Assembly: GCA_902559985.1 (NCBI GenBank)
Contig: CACEJY010000002.1
Span: 1-64,000, forward strand
From: an uncultured SAR116 cluster alpha proteobacterium
GTDB lineage: Bacteria; Pseudomonadota; Alphaproteobacteria; Puniceispirillales; Puniceispirillaceae
DNA length: 64,000 bases
Direction of reading: 5' to 3'
Shown here piece by piece: positions 35,371-46,132 of the stretch (its first letter is position 1; every line of letters begins with the position of its first letter). The translations under genes and the position numbers were made by a program. The notes under the pieces are model-generated. The model made no database searches. It saw nothing but the letters and a program-made list of their open reading frames with translations, and was not told the origin of the DNA.

Positions 35371-36351
35371 TTGATAGTCACGGACGGTCATTTCAAACGT
35401 TGGTCGATAGCCGCTCTACAGCTGCTCGTCTCTGCGGGCCTTCTTGGTGGGCTATTGTATTACGCCGATCTTGCTGACATGCTGGCAATCGCTGCTGCAA
35501 TTGATCCGTTTATTATCTTTTTATGCGCCTCATTATTGGCCTTGCTTGTGTTGCCGGCATCGATTAGGTGGCGTTGGTTCATCGCTAGGTTTTTAGACAA
35601 TGACAAATCACCACCCACCCTTGGATTAGTTGTTCGTGTAATTACTATAAATGTGGCCTTGAACCAGCTATTGCCATCAACGATTGGCGGCGATTTATAT
35701 CGCGTCTTTGTCGCAAGAACATTAGGCCTTTCACTTTTGAGCAGTATGTTGGCGACCCTTGGTGACCGTTTGTCCGCTTTGATTATTCTGGTACTAGTTT
35801 CGGGGCCAGCTATGCTGATTATTCTTCTATCAGCGGGGGATCTGTTTTGGCCGTCCCAAATGGACGTATTGCTTGGTTTATCGACGCTATTAGGTGTTGG
35901 ATTAGCCGGCTTGTTTTTGTTGCGCAAACATCTTTATGTTATGAAAGCCATAGCGTTCTTTGATATTTCCGCGCTTGGGTGGAAAACATCTGGCGTGATT
36001 AATCAGGTGCTGGTGACTAGCTTACTAATCCAACTCACAACTCTGTCTGTTATGACGGCGATTACGCGAACCATTGGGATTGAAATCAGTTTAAGTGCCA
36101 TTTTTGGTGTTATGGCAGTGTCGCTACTGGTTTCCCGATTGCCAATTTCGGTTGCTGGCTGGGGCGTCCGTGAAGGCGTGTCCGTCAGCCTTTTTGCAAT
36201 TTTCGGAGTGTCTGCTGATTTGGCTTTGGCAACGTCAATTGTTTACGGGTTGACCGAATTATTTGCCGCTGTTCTAGCACTATTATGCACTGCGATTTCT
36301 GCGATGCTATCACATTTTTTGCAAAACAACCATCATCCTGATGCCGATTAA
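35371..36351 (+). CDS. UPF0104 (lysylphosphatidylglycerol-synthase TM / AglD-like) membrane protein
   Basis: 326 aa, about 8 membrane helices, with PSTIGGDLYRVF and the hallmark ISVAGWGVREGVS. No ATG is available early; a TTG at 35371 right after the fusion gene's stop is the likely start. UPF0104 proteins next to GT2 enzymes are thought to handle polyprenyl-linked sugars. Its 3' end overlaps the convergent methyltransferase by 42 bp. Confidence 0.82.
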   Translation: MIVTDGHFKRWSIAALQLLVSAGLLGGLLYYADLADMLAIAAAIDPFIIFLCASLLALLVLPASIRWRWFIARFLDNDKSPPTLGLVVRVITINVALNQLLPSTIGGDLYRVFVARTLGLSLLSSMLATLGDRLSALIILVLVSGPAMLIILLSAGDLFWPSQMDVLLGLSTLLGVGLAGLFLLRKHLYVMKAIAFFDISALGWKTSGVINQVLVTSLLIQLTTLSVMTAITRTIGIEISLSAIFGVMAVSLLVSRLPISVAGWGVREGVSVSLFAIFGVSADLALATSIVYGLTELFAAVLALLCTAISAMLSHFLQNNHHPDAD

Positions 36352-37032
36352 CTGCATGAGTGATTTTGGTAAAACGCGTTCTACGGCCAGTAATGACTGT
36401 ATTAACCACAATGGCGCAGACCATTTTTGAAAGCCGCCTGTCAACAGATAGGAGAGGGATCCAAAAAAGGCCTTTGTGGTTATCTTTAAGCCATAATTTG
36501 ATAATTTGACTTCTTCATCGATCAGGCATTGCCGGGAAATCATTGCATTGCCATCCATAGCAGATTTTCCGTCAATAAATGTTGGACCAAATGGTTGCTG
36601 TAGCCTCTGGCAATCTTCATGATGCCAGAATCGGTAGAATAAGTATCCGCAAGGTCCTGCCCATGGCTCGATCAACACGATTTTTCCGCCCGGTTTCAGG
36701 CTTTTGACTGCCGAATTGAAAAACAGCCCCGGATGATTGAAATGGTGTAAAACATCGACGCCAATATAGCGGTCGATGCTGGCATCTTTAAAGGGGAGCT
36801 CGCTCGCATCGGCGCAACAATTCACTGTGGGCCCAATATCAATATCGGTAAAAATTATATTGGGGATATGTTTTTGAAGAAACCCGGGGCCACTGCCAAC
36901 TTCTACAACTGTTTGTCCAGCGCAAATAACGCTTTTGATACGGCTGAAAATTTCCTGCTCATAATAATATCGCAGTTGTGTTTTACTTTGCCAACGTTGT
37001 ATGTGTAGTTCAATCCAGTCAATTTGACTCAT
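36310..37032 (-). CDS. class I SAM-dependent methyltransferase
   Basis: About 240 aa from the ATG at 37032 (GAAAAG about 8 bp upstream); the track ORF begins 42 codons earlier, running into the region upstream of gmd. Motif VVEVGSGPGFLQKHI, then DVLHHFNHPGLFFN and LKPGGKIVLIEP. Convergent with the UPF0104 gene, divergent from gmd. Substrate unknown. Confidence 0.82.
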   Translation of the reverse strand: MSQIDWIELHIQRWQSKTQLRYYYEQEIFSRIKSVICAGQTVVEVGSGPGFLQKHIPNIIFTDIDIGPTVNCCADASELPFKDASIDRYIGVDVLHHFNHPGLFFNSAVKSLKPGGKIVLIEPWAGPCGYLFYRFWHHEDCQRLQQPFGPTFIDGKSAMDGNAMISRQCLIDEEVKLSNYGLKITTKAFFGSLSYLLTGGFQKWSAPLWLIQSLLAVERVLPKSLMQLIGIRMMVVLQKM

Positions 37033-37123
37033 GCACATTTCTTTTCTGTGGTTTTGTAGCGCCAGATATAACAGGCTTGATGGATCGTGATTTAACGAAT
37101 TTTTTTTATCGAAGGCAAATGAA

Positions 37124-38182
37124 ATGAAGCAAAAAGTTGCATTAATAACAGGCATCACAGGACAGGATGGTGCCTATCTGGCTGAGCTTTTGCTTGAAAA
37201 GGGGTATATTGTTCACGGCATCAAGCGCCGTTCATCATCCTTTAATACACAGCGAATTGATCACCTCTATCGCGATCCGCATGAGGATAACGTAAATCTT
37301 CAGTTGCATTATGGCGACATGACTGATGCAACAAACCTAATTCATTTGATTCAGAAAACCCAGCCAGATGAGATTTATAACCTAGCTGCGCAAAGCCATG
37401 TGCAGGTTAGTTTTGAAACTCCGGAATATACGGCAAATTCTGATGCGCTTGGAACTTTGCGTATGCTCGAAGGGATTAAGCTGCTTGGTCTGGATCAGAA
37501 AACCAGATTTTACCAAGCATCGACATCTGAATTATATGGCAAGGTTGTTGAAAAACCGCAGTCGGAGACGACGCCCTTTTTGCCTTGTTCACCCTATGCG
37601 GCGGCAAAGCTTTATGCATATTGGATCACTGTCAATTACCGCGAAGCCTATAATATGTATGCCTGTAACGGCATTTTGTTTAACCATGAGAGTCCGGTTC
37701 GCGGCGAGACCTTTGTTACGCGCAAAATTACGCGGGCTGTTGCTTCAATTCATCTGGGCCTCCAGAATGAATTGCACATCGGCAATCTGGATGCGGAAAG
37801 AGATTGGGGCCATGCGCGCGATTATGTGAGAGGCATGTGGCAGATATTACAGCAAGACGCGCCTGAAGATTATGTTCTCGCAACGGGCACCTCTAAAACA
37901 GTACGCCAATTCGTTGAGCTGGCTTTTGCTGAGGTTGGAATCACCCTGGAATGGTCAGGCGCTGGAGTGGAGGAAATCGGGATTTGCAAGGCGTCTGGAA
38001 AGGTGTTGGTCATGGTTGATCCACGTTATTTCAGACCAACCGAGGTGGATAGTTTGCTTGGCGACGCTTCAAAGGCCTTCAGGGATTTTGGCTGGAAAGC
38101 CGAAGTAACTCTTGATGAGCTTGTTACTGAGATGGTTAAGTATGATATTTCAAGTTTAAAGACCAAAATATCAGATATTTGA
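37124..38182 (+). CDS. gmd: GDP-mannose 4,6-dehydratase
   Basis: 352 aa. SDR start [23 protein letters not shown], catalytic STSELYGK and [12 protein letters not shown] (YxxxK), and [20 protein letters not shown], all diagnostic. Makes GDP-4-keto-6-deoxymannose. Thirteen bases or so before the GDP-fucose synthase gene. Confidence 0.97.
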   Translation: MKQKVALITGITGQDGAYLAELLLEKGYIVHGIKRRSSSFNTQRIDHLYRDPHEDNVNLQLHYGDMTDATNLIHLIQKTQPDEIYNLAAQSHVQVSFETPEYTANSDALGTLRMLEGIKLLGLDQKTRFYQASTSELYGKVVEKPQSETTPFLPCSPYAAAKLYAYWITVNYREAYNMYACNGILFNHESPVRGETFVTRKITRAVASIHLGLQNELHIGNLDAERDWGHARDYVRGMWQILQQDAPEDYVLATGTSKTVRQFVELAFAEVGITLEWSGAGVEEIGICKASGKVLVMVDPRYFRPTEVDSLLGDASKAFRDFGWKAEVTLDELVTEMVKYDISSLKTKISDI

Positions 38183-38198
38183 TGCAAGGGCTGCGGTG

Positions 38199-39158
38199 AT
38201 GACACAAAGCATTGATTTTGAACTAACCGGAAAAAAAATATTTGTTTGTGGTCATAAGGGTATGGTCGGCAGTGCTATTATGCGGCGGCTGGCAAACGAG
38301 AATTGTACAATCGTGACTGCTGAACGCAGTGAGCTGGATTTACAGGATGACCGCGCTGTAAAGGAGTGGCTTGGTGCAGCAAGGCCCGACGCTGTTATTC
38401 TGGCAGCAGCAAAAGTTGGGGGCATTAATGCAAATGATACAATGCCTGTAAGGTTTTTGCTCGACAATCTCCGCATCCAGAACGCGGTTATAGATGGTGC
38501 GTTCGAACAGGGGGTCAGCAAGCTTTTGTTTCTGGGCTCTAGTTGTATTTATCCGGTACATGCTGAGCAACCAATGGCTGAGGAAAGCTTGCTCACGGGG
38601 GCTTTAGAGGCAACAAACCAATGGTATGCCATTGCCAAAATCACTGGGATAAAATTATGTCAGGCTTTGCGCAAACAATTTGGCGTGAATTTCATCTCGG
38701 CAATGCCAACAAATCTCTATGGTCCGCATGATAATTATCACCCGACCGAAAGCCATGTTGTTGCGGCATTGATTAGACGGTTTCATCAGGCAAAGCTTGA
38801 AAATCATGATGATCTCCTGATCTGGGGCTCGGGCAAGCCACTTCGTGAGTTCCTTTATGTTGATGATTTAGCGGATGGGTTGGTACATCTGCTGAGACAT
38901 TATAATGATGAACAGCCAATTAATATTGGCACGGGCCAAGAAGTATCCATTAAACAGCTTGCCGAAATGCTAAAGGATGTGTCTGGTTGGCAGGGTAATT
39001 TGGTGTTTGATGTTACGAGGCCCGATGGTGCGCCGCGTAAAGTGATGCGGAATGACCGCATTCACGCCCTTGGGTGGCAGCATAAAACTGAATTGCGAAA
39101 TGGGCTTGAAAAAGCCTTTGCCTGGTTTGTTGAAAATCAGCGTGTTGCTAGACTCTAG
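38199..39158 (+). CDS. fcl: GDP-L-fucose synthase
   Basis: 319 aa from ATG 38199 (a GTG lies one codon upstream). FVCGHKGMVGSAIMRRL, LFLGSSCIYP, NQWYAIAKITG (YxxxK) and NLYGPHDNYHPTESHV are the GFS motifs. With gmd it gives GDP-L-fucose for the surface glycan. Confidence 0.96.
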   Translation: MTQSIDFELTGKKIFVCGHKGMVGSAIMRRLANENCTIVTAERSELDLQDDRAVKEWLGAARPDAVILAAAKVGGINANDTMPVRFLLDNLRIQNAVIDGAFEQGVSKLLFLGSSCIYPVHAEQPMAEESLLTGALEATNQWYAIAKITGIKLCQALRKQFGVNFISAMPTNLYGPHDNYHPTESHVVAALIRRFHQAKLENHDDLLIWGSGKPLREFLYVDDLADGLVHLLRHYNDEQPINIGTGQEVSIKQLAEMLKDVSGWQGNLVFDVTRPDGAPRKVMRNDRIHALGWQHKTELRNGLEKAFAWFVENQRVARL

Positions 39159-39374
39159 AAACATTTTTTACCAGTTCAAAGCTGGCATAACGACCGCATC
39201 CTAGTCAAATTATTAAAATAGGCTTCATTAGTCGGCGGCATTTGAGCGAAGCTGCTGGTCCGCTTGTGAGCATAAAATAGGCCGTCGTTAAAAAGCCTAG
39301 AATGGCCAGCATTGGGGTTATGTGTAAATGTACGAAAAGCTCTCGTAATGCCATTCCACGAAATGTTCGGCTGG

Positions 39375-40658
39375 TTAAGGTCGCCAAAGTTCGATGTGTT
39401 TTGGCGTCCCCTCCCGATCAAGCTTCGCTTTGATATCCATAACAAGCGCGGGACGATTTGCCTTGGTTAGGGTGTGCATCAGAGGCCAGGGGTCATTTAT
39501 AAAATCAGCATGCGGCACGGCCAGCACGATAACATCAAATACAGCATCAACCGCTTTGGCATTAAAGCTAAAATTTGGCGTATGATTGCCAAGGTCAGCC
39601 ATCGGGTCTACGACCTCCAAAGAGGGAGAAATGGATTCGAGTTTCTGCGCCAACTCAAAGGCTTTTGAATTGCGTATATCGGTTACATCTTCTTTAAATG
39701 TTATACCCATCAATAATATCCGAGGATTATTGATGCCTTTTTTGTCAAGCCATTGCCGGCACTGATCAATGATGAAGGCCGGATAATTATCATTGGTTTT
39801 ACGGCCTGACAGAATTATCCGCGGGTCTGCGCCAACCTTTTTGGCCTTGCTGGTTAGATAATAGGGGTCAACGCCGATACAATGCCCGCCAACAAGTCCC
39901 GGTTCGAAAACATTGAAATTCCACTTTGTGCCAGCCGCTTTCAAAACATCATGCGTATCTATATCCATTATTTTGAAGATTTTGGATAGTTCATTCACAA
40001 AGCCAATATTCAAATCTCTTTGCGTATTTTCAATAACCTTGGCAGCCTCGGCAACCTTGATCGAAGGGGCCCGATAGATCCCTGCGGTCACAACGCTGGC
40101 ATACGTGTCGGCAATAATTTCCAGCGATTTTGGACATTGCGCAGAGACAATTTTCAAAATGTTTTCAAACCTATGGTTAAGGTCACCGGGGTTTATTCGT
40201 TCAGGTGAATAGCCGACGAAAAAATCTCTTCCGGCGGTTAAGGTTGATGCTGCTTCGAGGATAGGAATGCAATCTTCTTCGGTACAGCCCGGATATACGG
40301 TAGATTCGTAAACAACAATATCGCCAGCGGTAAGCTGTTTGCCTACCGTCTGCGAAGCAGAAATAAGGAATGAAATATCCGGCTCACAATTATCCGTTAC
40401 GGGCGTCGGCACGGTTATGATATGAAAATTGGCATCCCGAATTGCGTTGGGGCTAGATGTGTAGGTTATTTTAGAGTTGGCAAGGCGTTTATTCTCAACC
40501 TCAAAAGTAACATCGATAGATTTATTCAAATCATTGATACGACCCTCATCAACGTCAAACCCAATCACTGAAAACTCTGCTTCAGCAAACCCAATAGCCA
40601 CGGGCAGCCCCACGTAACCCAAACCGGTCACTGAAATTTTTCTCTTGTTTTGTCTCAT
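39375..40658 (-). CDS. UDP-N-acetyl-hexosamine 6-dehydrogenase (TviB/WbpA/WecC family)
   Basis: 427 aa. NAD-binding VTGLGYVGLPVAIGFAE, catalytic cysteine in GLVGGHCIGVDPYYL, and YSPERINPGD. Oxidises a UDP-HexNAc to the uronic acid; the length and motifs fit the TviB/WbpA subgroup. Monocistronic, convergent with fcl. Confidence 0.92.
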   Translation of the reverse strand: MRQNKRKISVTGLGYVGLPVAIGFAEAEFSVIGFDVDEGRINDLNKSIDVTFEVENKRLANSKITYTSSPNAIRDANFHIITVPTPVTDNCEPDISFLISASQTVGKQLTAGDIVVYESTVYPGCTEEDCIPILEAASTLTAGRDFFVGYSPERINPGDLNHRFENILKIVSAQCPKSLEIIADTYASVVTAGIYRAPSIKVAEAAKVIENTQRDLNIGFVNELSKIFKIMDIDTHDVLKAAGTKWNFNVFEPGLVGGHCIGVDPYYLTSKAKKVGADPRIILSGRKTNDNYPAFIIDQCRQWLDKKGINNPRILLMGITFKEDVTDIRNSKAFELAQKLESISPSLEVVDPMADLGNHTPNFSFNAKAVDAVFDVIVLAVPHADFINDPWPLMHTLTKANRPALVMDIKAKLDREGTPKHIELWRP

Positions 40659-40746
40659 TATGGTACTGTACCTAACTCAGGCCTAAAATCTTAAATAGCA
40701 CGCGCTGTTTTATTGGTAAAACAATCTATCTGCTTATTGGTTCGGT

Positions 40747-41955
40747 ATGAAATTGTTGTTCAAAAACATAATCATTTTGTCAAAAGATGACAGGTCTTTT
40801 TTGGCCCATCGTTTGCCAATGGCGCGTGCGGCGCAATCGGTAAGCAAATCAGTTACAGTCATTTGCCAAAATACCGGAAAAATCAGGGATCTCGAACGTG
40901 CCAATTTTGAGGTGATTGATCTGCCAGCGGGTAAAAAATCCTTTAACATTTTTGCGAATATTTCGGTAACTTTACGTCTTGCAAATATTTACAAAAAGGC
41001 CAAGCCGGGCATCGTTTATCATTCATCGGTGCAGATGAGCTTTATTGGCGCGATGGCTAGCCTATTTATGGGCAATGTTTTGCAGGTTAATTCCATTACT
41101 GGTGTTGGCTATCTTTTTTCTTCAGGTAATTTGAAGGCACGAATACTTCGAAGCGTTTTGACCCCAGTCATGCGGATTTTATGGGTACGAAATAATGCCG
41201 TGATGCTGTTTCAGAATCCGGATGATCGCAGTCTTTTTTGTGCCAAAGGATTGGCAAAAGCAGACGCGCCGTTAATTCGCGGTTCGGGTGTTGATATCGT
41301 GAAATACAGTCCAGTTTTGAAAAGTAAGAAGCCAAAAACGGACGGCAAAAACCAAGCCGATTATGCGAAGGAAGCTTCGGACAAAAAAATTGTCATTGGT
41401 TGTGCCAGCAGGCTGTTAAAAGATAAAGGTCTAGAAGAACTTATTTCGGCCATCAGGATTTTAGAGGGATCGCTTGCTCTTGAATTGCGGATAGCGGGAG
41501 AGGTTTATCAGCACAATCCGTCCAGCTTTTCCTCAAGTGATATTCAAAAATGGTCAGCGATAAAATCGGTTAGTATGCTTGGTAATGTAAAGGACATGGC
41601 CAAATTCTGGCAGGGGTGTGATATTGCAATTCTGCCATCACACCGCGAGGGATTGCCCAAAGCCCTTCTCGAAGCTGCGGCCTGTGGCCTGCCGCTGCTG
41701 GGGGCCAATGTGGCGGGTACTCGGGAGATTATCCTGCATGGGTCTAATGGACTGTTATTCACCAAAGGTGATGATGTCGATATTGCTAACAAGATTAATG
41801 AAATGGCTAGCGATCAGACATTCCGCGAGGCTGCGGGCAAAGCCAGCCGGCGGTTAGTTGAGACTGGCGGATTCTCAGATGCAGATGTGCAAGCATCTTT
41901 TGTTGACTTATTTAAATCCATGGCAGCCCGTGCTGACTTTGCCAATAATAGATAG
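40747..41955 (+). CDS. glycosyltransferase family 4
   Basis: 402 aa GT-B enzyme. The C-terminal donor domain is clear: GCASRLLKDKGLEELI, ILPSHREGLPKALLEAAACG (the EX7E-type region) and the ATREI-like GTREIILHG. The N-terminal acceptor domain resembles WcaA/Cap1E-type enzymes. No operon partner. Confidence 0.93.
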   Translation: MKLLFKNIIILSKDDRSFLAHRLPMARAAQSVSKSVTVICQNTGKIRDLERANFEVIDLPAGKKSFNIFANISVTLRLANIYKKAKPGIVYHSSVQMSFIGAMASLFMGNVLQVNSITGVGYLFSSGNLKARILRSVLTPVMRILWVRNNAVMLFQNPDDRSLFCAKGLAKADAPLIRGSGVDIVKYSPVLKSKKPKTDGKNQADYAKEASDKKIVIGCASRLLKDKGLEELISAIRILEGSLALELRIAGEVYQHNPSSFSSSDIQKWSAIKSVSMLGNVKDMAKFWQGCDIAILPSHREGLPKALLEAAACGLPLLGANVAGTREIILHGSNGLLFTKGDDVDIANKINEMASDQTFREAAGKASRRLVETGGFSDADVQASFVDLFKSMAARADFANNR

Positions 41956-42333
41956 ACATTAAAAACCACCCTGTTTCAGGCATTCGGAAACTGTCTCTGT
42001 TCAACGCTCTTTTGTGCAGCTAAGCCCAGTTTGAATTAAGTTAATTACATGATATGAACTCAGGCGTAAGGGTGGCATTTACCTTAATATTGGTGATGGC
42101 CTGAAAGCCATTTATTCAAGGGGCATTTCAAAGCCTCTTTTAGTTGCTGTAAAGGTCTGTTGGGACAGGTTATTTTTGAAGGCCATGAGCAAAATTTTTG
42201 CCCTGACTCTATGCTATCTTCTGCTCTCCCTTGATAATTTTATTGATTGTGCCTTCCAGAGTTATTTGAGTATATTTTTTTGTTGTGGTGTAGTAAGTGC
42301 ATACTGTCGCTCGGATGAAATCAATGATTAGGA
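41956..42333. other. intergenic, nothing recognised
   Basis: About 380 bp between convergent genes (GT4 and asparagine synthase). No terminator hairpin that I trust, no ORF. Confidence 0.4.
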
Positions 42334-44223
42334 TCATTGTCTCATGGATTTCCACTGGTGAATGCTTAAAAGTGTCCAAACAAGCTCGGCGGTTTTGTGA
42401 TTTTCTTCGTTAAGTTGTTTGTTCCAGGTTTTTCCCATCCGAGGGTTTATACCCAATTCCTCTAAAAATGTTGGATCAAGGGCCATTTTGGTCCATTCTG
42501 CAAACTCTTTTCGTAGCCACCGTGCTATTGGAATTTCAAACCCTTTTTTGGGACGATTAAAGATATTTGATGGCAAATCATTCTGGAATGCATTTCGAAG
42601 AATGTGTTTGCCTTTACCAAGTTTGATTTTGTTTTTACCGTCAATTGCAAGTGCAGTCTCAACAACCCTGTGATCAAGAAAAGGGCTGCGGACCTCAAGT
42701 CCAAATTCCATGGAAGTCCGATCGACCTTGGTTAGCATATCACTACAAAGAATAATTGTTATATCGCGCGCCAGAACCGCGGTAAGGGAGTCAATTATTT
42801 TTGGAATAGTGACATCTTTTAACAGATTTTCAACGCTGATAAATGAAGCCTTAGCGCCGATGGCTTGCTCTAAACTTGCGTGGTCTAAAATCCTCATCCA
42901 AACAGCGTGTCTTTCATAAGGCCCAAGGCTTGCACCAGACAAGAATTTCTGGGCTACTCTGACACGCTCTCCAAAATAGCTGTTTCTATGTGATGGCAAA
43001 ATAGAAATTAAATACTTGAAAATCTGTTGGACTGCTTTGGGCATGCTTTGCCAATTTTTTGCTAAAAGTTCTCCTTGGTATTTGCGGTATCCACCAAACA
43101 CTTCGTCTGCACCATCACCGGACAAAGCAACTGTTGCCTGTTGGCGCATTGCTGATGCAACCATCATACTCGGTAGGGCAGATGCATCACCAAAAGGTTC
43201 ATCAAGTGCAGTGCAAAATAAACGGTCAATCTGGTCAAGCGCTTCGTTGGGCCGGATAACTGTTTCGTGATGTTCGGTGTCAAGAAACATTGCTGTTTCT
43301 CTTGCACGCTCCCGTTCGTCGAAAAGCCAAGGAGAGCCGTCACCCATATCTAAGCCAACTGTAAAGCTATCGATTTTTCTACTTTGGCGTGCTGCCGACG
43401 CGATGATTGCGCTATCTATTCCCCCAGATAGAAAACATGCGACCGGAACATCAGCGACGAGTCTATTTTCTACTGCTTCAATTACACTGTGTCGAACCAG
43501 TTTGGTTTGTTCAGCGAGGTTTAAATTAGCAACGTTTACAGCAGGCTCAAGGTTGTACCATCGGTGTAAGTTGGTTTCACTTGGGCTAATTTCTAAAATA
43601 TGCCCAGCAGGTATTTTGTTTATGTCTTCCACTGCAGACAAGGGCTCGGGTATGTATTTGAGAGTAAGTAACCAGGCAAGCGCAGTGTCACTTAGTTGCC
43701 CTCTCTCGGTCAAGATTTCAACGGTATCTAAACGCGATCCAAAGGCAATGCCACTTTTCCAATGGCGCCAGAATATTGGTTTTTTACCAAATCGGTCGCG
43801 CGCAAGAGTTAACACTCGATCTTTACTATCCCATATTGCAATCGCAAACATTCCATGCAGGCGGGGAAGCAGATCGACTCCCCACTCTTGCCATCCCGCC
43901 AATATGACCTCGGTATCAGTTTTACTCCAAAATTTATGTCCAAGCCCCATTAATTGATCACGCAAGTCAACAAAGTTGTATATCATTCCATTGAAGCTGA
44001 TGTTGAGATTATTGCGCTGCATTGGTTGGCGTCCTGAAGCATTCAAATCAACCACTGACAGCCGTCTGTGTCCCAACCAGCAGATACCATCATCCCACTC
44101 ACCGCAGTCATCTGGGCCGCGGCGTTCTATGCTAAACAATGCTGAGGCGCTCTTAATGTTGAAGGGTACGGAAGCTTCTTCGCTTAGGCCGTGATAATTG
44201 AGGAGTCCTGCAATACCGCACAT
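42334..44223 (-). CDS. asnB: asparagine synthase (glutamine-hydrolysing), class B
   Basis: 629 aa. Cys2 nucleophile (MCGIAGLL) with the N-terminal glutaminase domain to about residue 200, and a C-terminal ATP-PPase domain (CFLSGGIDSAII, LSGDGADEVFGGY). In glycan loci such enzymes often amidate uronic acids instead of making asparagine; the uronate-producing dehydrogenase nearby allows that reading. Stands alone. Confidence 0.93.
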   Translation of the reverse strand: MCGIAGLLNYHGLSEEASVPFNIKSASALFSIERRGPDDCGEWDDGICWLGHRRLSVVDLNASGRQPMQRNNLNISFNGMIYNFVDLRDQLMGLGHKFWSKTDTEVILAGWQEWGVDLLPRLHGMFAIAIWDSKDRVLTLARDRFGKKPIFWRHWKSGIAFGSRLDTVEILTERGQLSDTALAWLLTLKYIPEPLSAVEDINKIPAGHILEISPSETNLHRWYNLEPAVNVANLNLAEQTKLVRHSVIEAVENRLVADVPVACFLSGGIDSAIIASAARQSRKIDSFTVGLDMGDGSPWLFDERERARETAMFLDTEHHETVIRPNEALDQIDRLFCTALDEPFGDASALPSMMVASAMRQQATVALSGDGADEVFGGYRKYQGELLAKNWQSMPKAVQQIFKYLISILPSHRNSYFGERVRVAQKFLSGASLGPYERHAVWMRILDHASLEQAIGAKASFISVENLLKDVTIPKIIDSLTAVLARDITIILCSDMLTKVDRTSMEFGLEVRSPFLDHRVVETALAIDGKNKIKLGKGKHILRNAFQNDLPSNIFNRPKKGFEIPIARWLRKEFAEWTKMALDPTFLEELGINPRMGKTWNKQLNEENHKTAELVWTLLSIHQWKSMRQ

Positions 44224-44912
44224 GAGCCAAACCGTCCCTCTGATTTTTGCTTGTGGTTATAATGTTTTTCCTTTTACGACTGTCAGTGCCCTGATGAGCA
44301 GCTGAATTAGCCCTCCAAGACAGCCAATAAGCCGCAAAAACCTGCCGTGAATTGAGTGATAAACGGTTCAAATAAATATTACTTTATATGTTAACCATAG
44401 CATTTTTAAGAAACGAAGTTAAGCGCTGGATGCATTATGCTTTCTCGGGTGCCACTTAAAGTAGAGATTTATCCTAATCTAGCAGTGACTTCTACGGGAT
44501 GCATTTCTCAATTACTCTGCCGAACTTTTAGGGATCTTTAGGGCCAAAACGTCCTCCAAAGCTGACTTTAACTAATTTGTGAGCTTGTGTGCTCATTTTC
44601 GATTGATTTAATGAGTTACTGAGTAGAATTGATGCATGTTTTCAGATGATGATCTTGGAACAGATTGAGGTATTTGCGGGTTGTTAAAAGTGGTGAAAAC
44701 AAATATTTGTGTTGGTTAAAATCACTACATCTCCGCGCACAGAAAATATGTCATCAGCGTAAGCTACGATACGGAAAGTAAAAGCATTTGTTAGACAGCA
44801 ATTGCAATAATGATTTGTAGAGAGTAGGTTCATTTTTAAATGTAAAGTTTCCTCATATACTCGAAAAAAGTACCGTAAGCTTGCCCCAAACCCTGTTCTT
44901 AAAGTTGGCATA
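44224..44912. other. intergenic, nothing recognised
   Basis: About 690 bp between divergent asnB and the sulfate-activation operon. It probably contains the promoter of the large plus-strand locus. The minus ORF 44684-44911 has no ribosome-binding site or family resemblance. Confidence 0.4.
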
Positions 44913-45665
44913 ATGATTGTTTTTTTGTTGTTGGGTGTATGTGTCCTTATTCAGTCTGTTTACGGGGTTGGGCTTCTTGTTTTTGGCACCCCTATTTTAC
45001 TTCTGAATGGATTAGAATTCTCGGCAGTTCTTGGTGTGTTGTTGCCATCATCTATTATACTCTCTCTTTTTCAAATTATTGAAACCCGTTCCGTAACGGT
45101 TAAAGAAGCTAAAATGGGTCCGATAGTTGTGTTGGGCATTATTTGTGGATTTCTAATTCTTTCACAAACTAAAGCTCCATCCCAAATGTCACTAGTTATG
45201 GCTATCTCCATGTTTTCAGTGGCAGTTCTCAGATCTATCCCCGGGGTGATAGATAGGATAGGTAAGTGGTTATCATATCACAGGCGTGTTTTCCATTTTA
45301 CCAACGCTGTATTTCATGGCTTTTCTAATCTTGGGGGCACACTTTTGACGATCTATAGTACGTCAGTGTACAAAGAGCAGTTGCTAGCCTTGCGATGTAC
45401 TTCAGTTTTCTACTTAATATACGCCATATCACAAATTGCCGTCCTTTTGGTGTTGGGCGAAGGCGAAGGCCTTTTCAAGGGTTTGTTTTTTTTGCCCGTT
45501 ACTGCGCTGATTTACATTTCTATTGGTCGTAAATCGTTCAAGTTGATAGGGCCCGCACTTTTTTATCGCCTGACCACTCTTTTTTTCTGGTTAGCGGCAT
45601 TCGTTTTTTTTGTAAAAGCAACAATGTTTGAAAAACAAATGAGTAAGTTTTTGGAATGGGTGTAA
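44913..45665 (+). CDS. TSUP family permease (TauE/SafE-type)
   Basis: 250 aa, about 7-8 helices. GVGLLVFGTPILLLNGL near the N-terminus and FHGFSNLGGTLLTIYS in the second half are the two TSUP repeats. TSUP proteins move sulfite, sulfate or sulfonates. It overlaps or abuts an APS-kinase-like gene, so sulfate import for activation is likely. Confidence 0.85.
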   Translation: MIVFLLLGVCVLIQSVYGVGLLVFGTPILLLNGLEFSAVLGVLLPSSIILSLFQIIETRSVTVKEAKMGPIVVLGIICGFLILSQTKAPSQMSLVMAISMFSVAVLRSIPGVIDRIGKWLSYHRRVFHFTNAVFHGFSNLGGTLLTIYSTSVYKEQLLALRCTSVFYLIYAISQIAVLLVLGEGEGLFKGLFFLPVTALIYISIGRKSFKLIGPALFYRLTTLFFWLAAFVFFVKATMFEKQMSKFLEWV

Positions 45666-45670
45666 AAAGC

Positions 45671-46132
45671 ATGATATCTAGACGTGATGGCATATGGTTT
45701 TACGGGCTTTCTGGATCAGGTAAAACTTTCGCTTCAGCCGTTGTTTCAGGTGTTGTGAAGAATGGGTTTATTATTGATGGAGATGAGGTGCGAAGTTTAG
45801 TTAGTATGGATCTTGGTTATGAAATGAAAGACCGAGTGGTTCAGTTGAATCGTGTTTTAGGCATTGCACAACTTGCTAAAAACAACTCTCGTTTTCCAAT
45901 TGTTTCAACGGTTACTATGACGGATGATATTCTGAAGCGTTGCTACTCTCTGAATATAGATGTTGTCCAGATTGTCCGGCCTATCGAAACTCTAAGGAAG
46001 GTTCGTTCATTGTATGATGCCGAAGTAAATGTGGTTGGCAAGCATATCAAGTTGGAAGACTTAGAAACTCCAGTTATCCATAACGAGGGTGGGGGGACTT
46101 TTGAGAAACAAGTTGCAAAATATGTTGAGTAA
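45671..46132 (+). CDS. adenylylsulfate (APS) kinase-like protein
   Basis: 153 aa from ATG 45671; an ATG at 45656 overlapping the TSUP stop is the alternative. Walker A GLSGSGKT, IDGDEVRSLV and DLGYEMKDRVVQLNRVLGIA follow the APS-kinase pattern. The usual FISP substrate segment is replaced by VSTVTMTDD, and it is shorter than typical enzymes (about 180-200 aa), so substrate specificity is uncertain. Next to an ATP-sulfurylase-like gene it would complete PAPS synthesis. Confidence 0.8.
   Translation: MISRRDGIWFYGLSGSGKTFASAVVSGVVKNGFIIDGDEVRSLVSMDLGYEMKDRVVQLNRVLGIAQLAKNNSRFPIVSTVTMTDDILKRCYSLNIDVVQIVRPIETLRKVRSLYDAEVNVVGKHIKLEDLETPVIHNEGGGTFEKQVAKYVE

Noticed and set aside
39176-39387. Minus-strand ORFs after the UDP-sugar dehydrogenase
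   Set aside because: They lie in the gap or overlap the dehydrogenase tail in another frame, with no start signal.
43277-43957. 226-aa plus-strand ORF
   Set aside because: Antisense shadow of asparagine synthase, whose motifs are complete.
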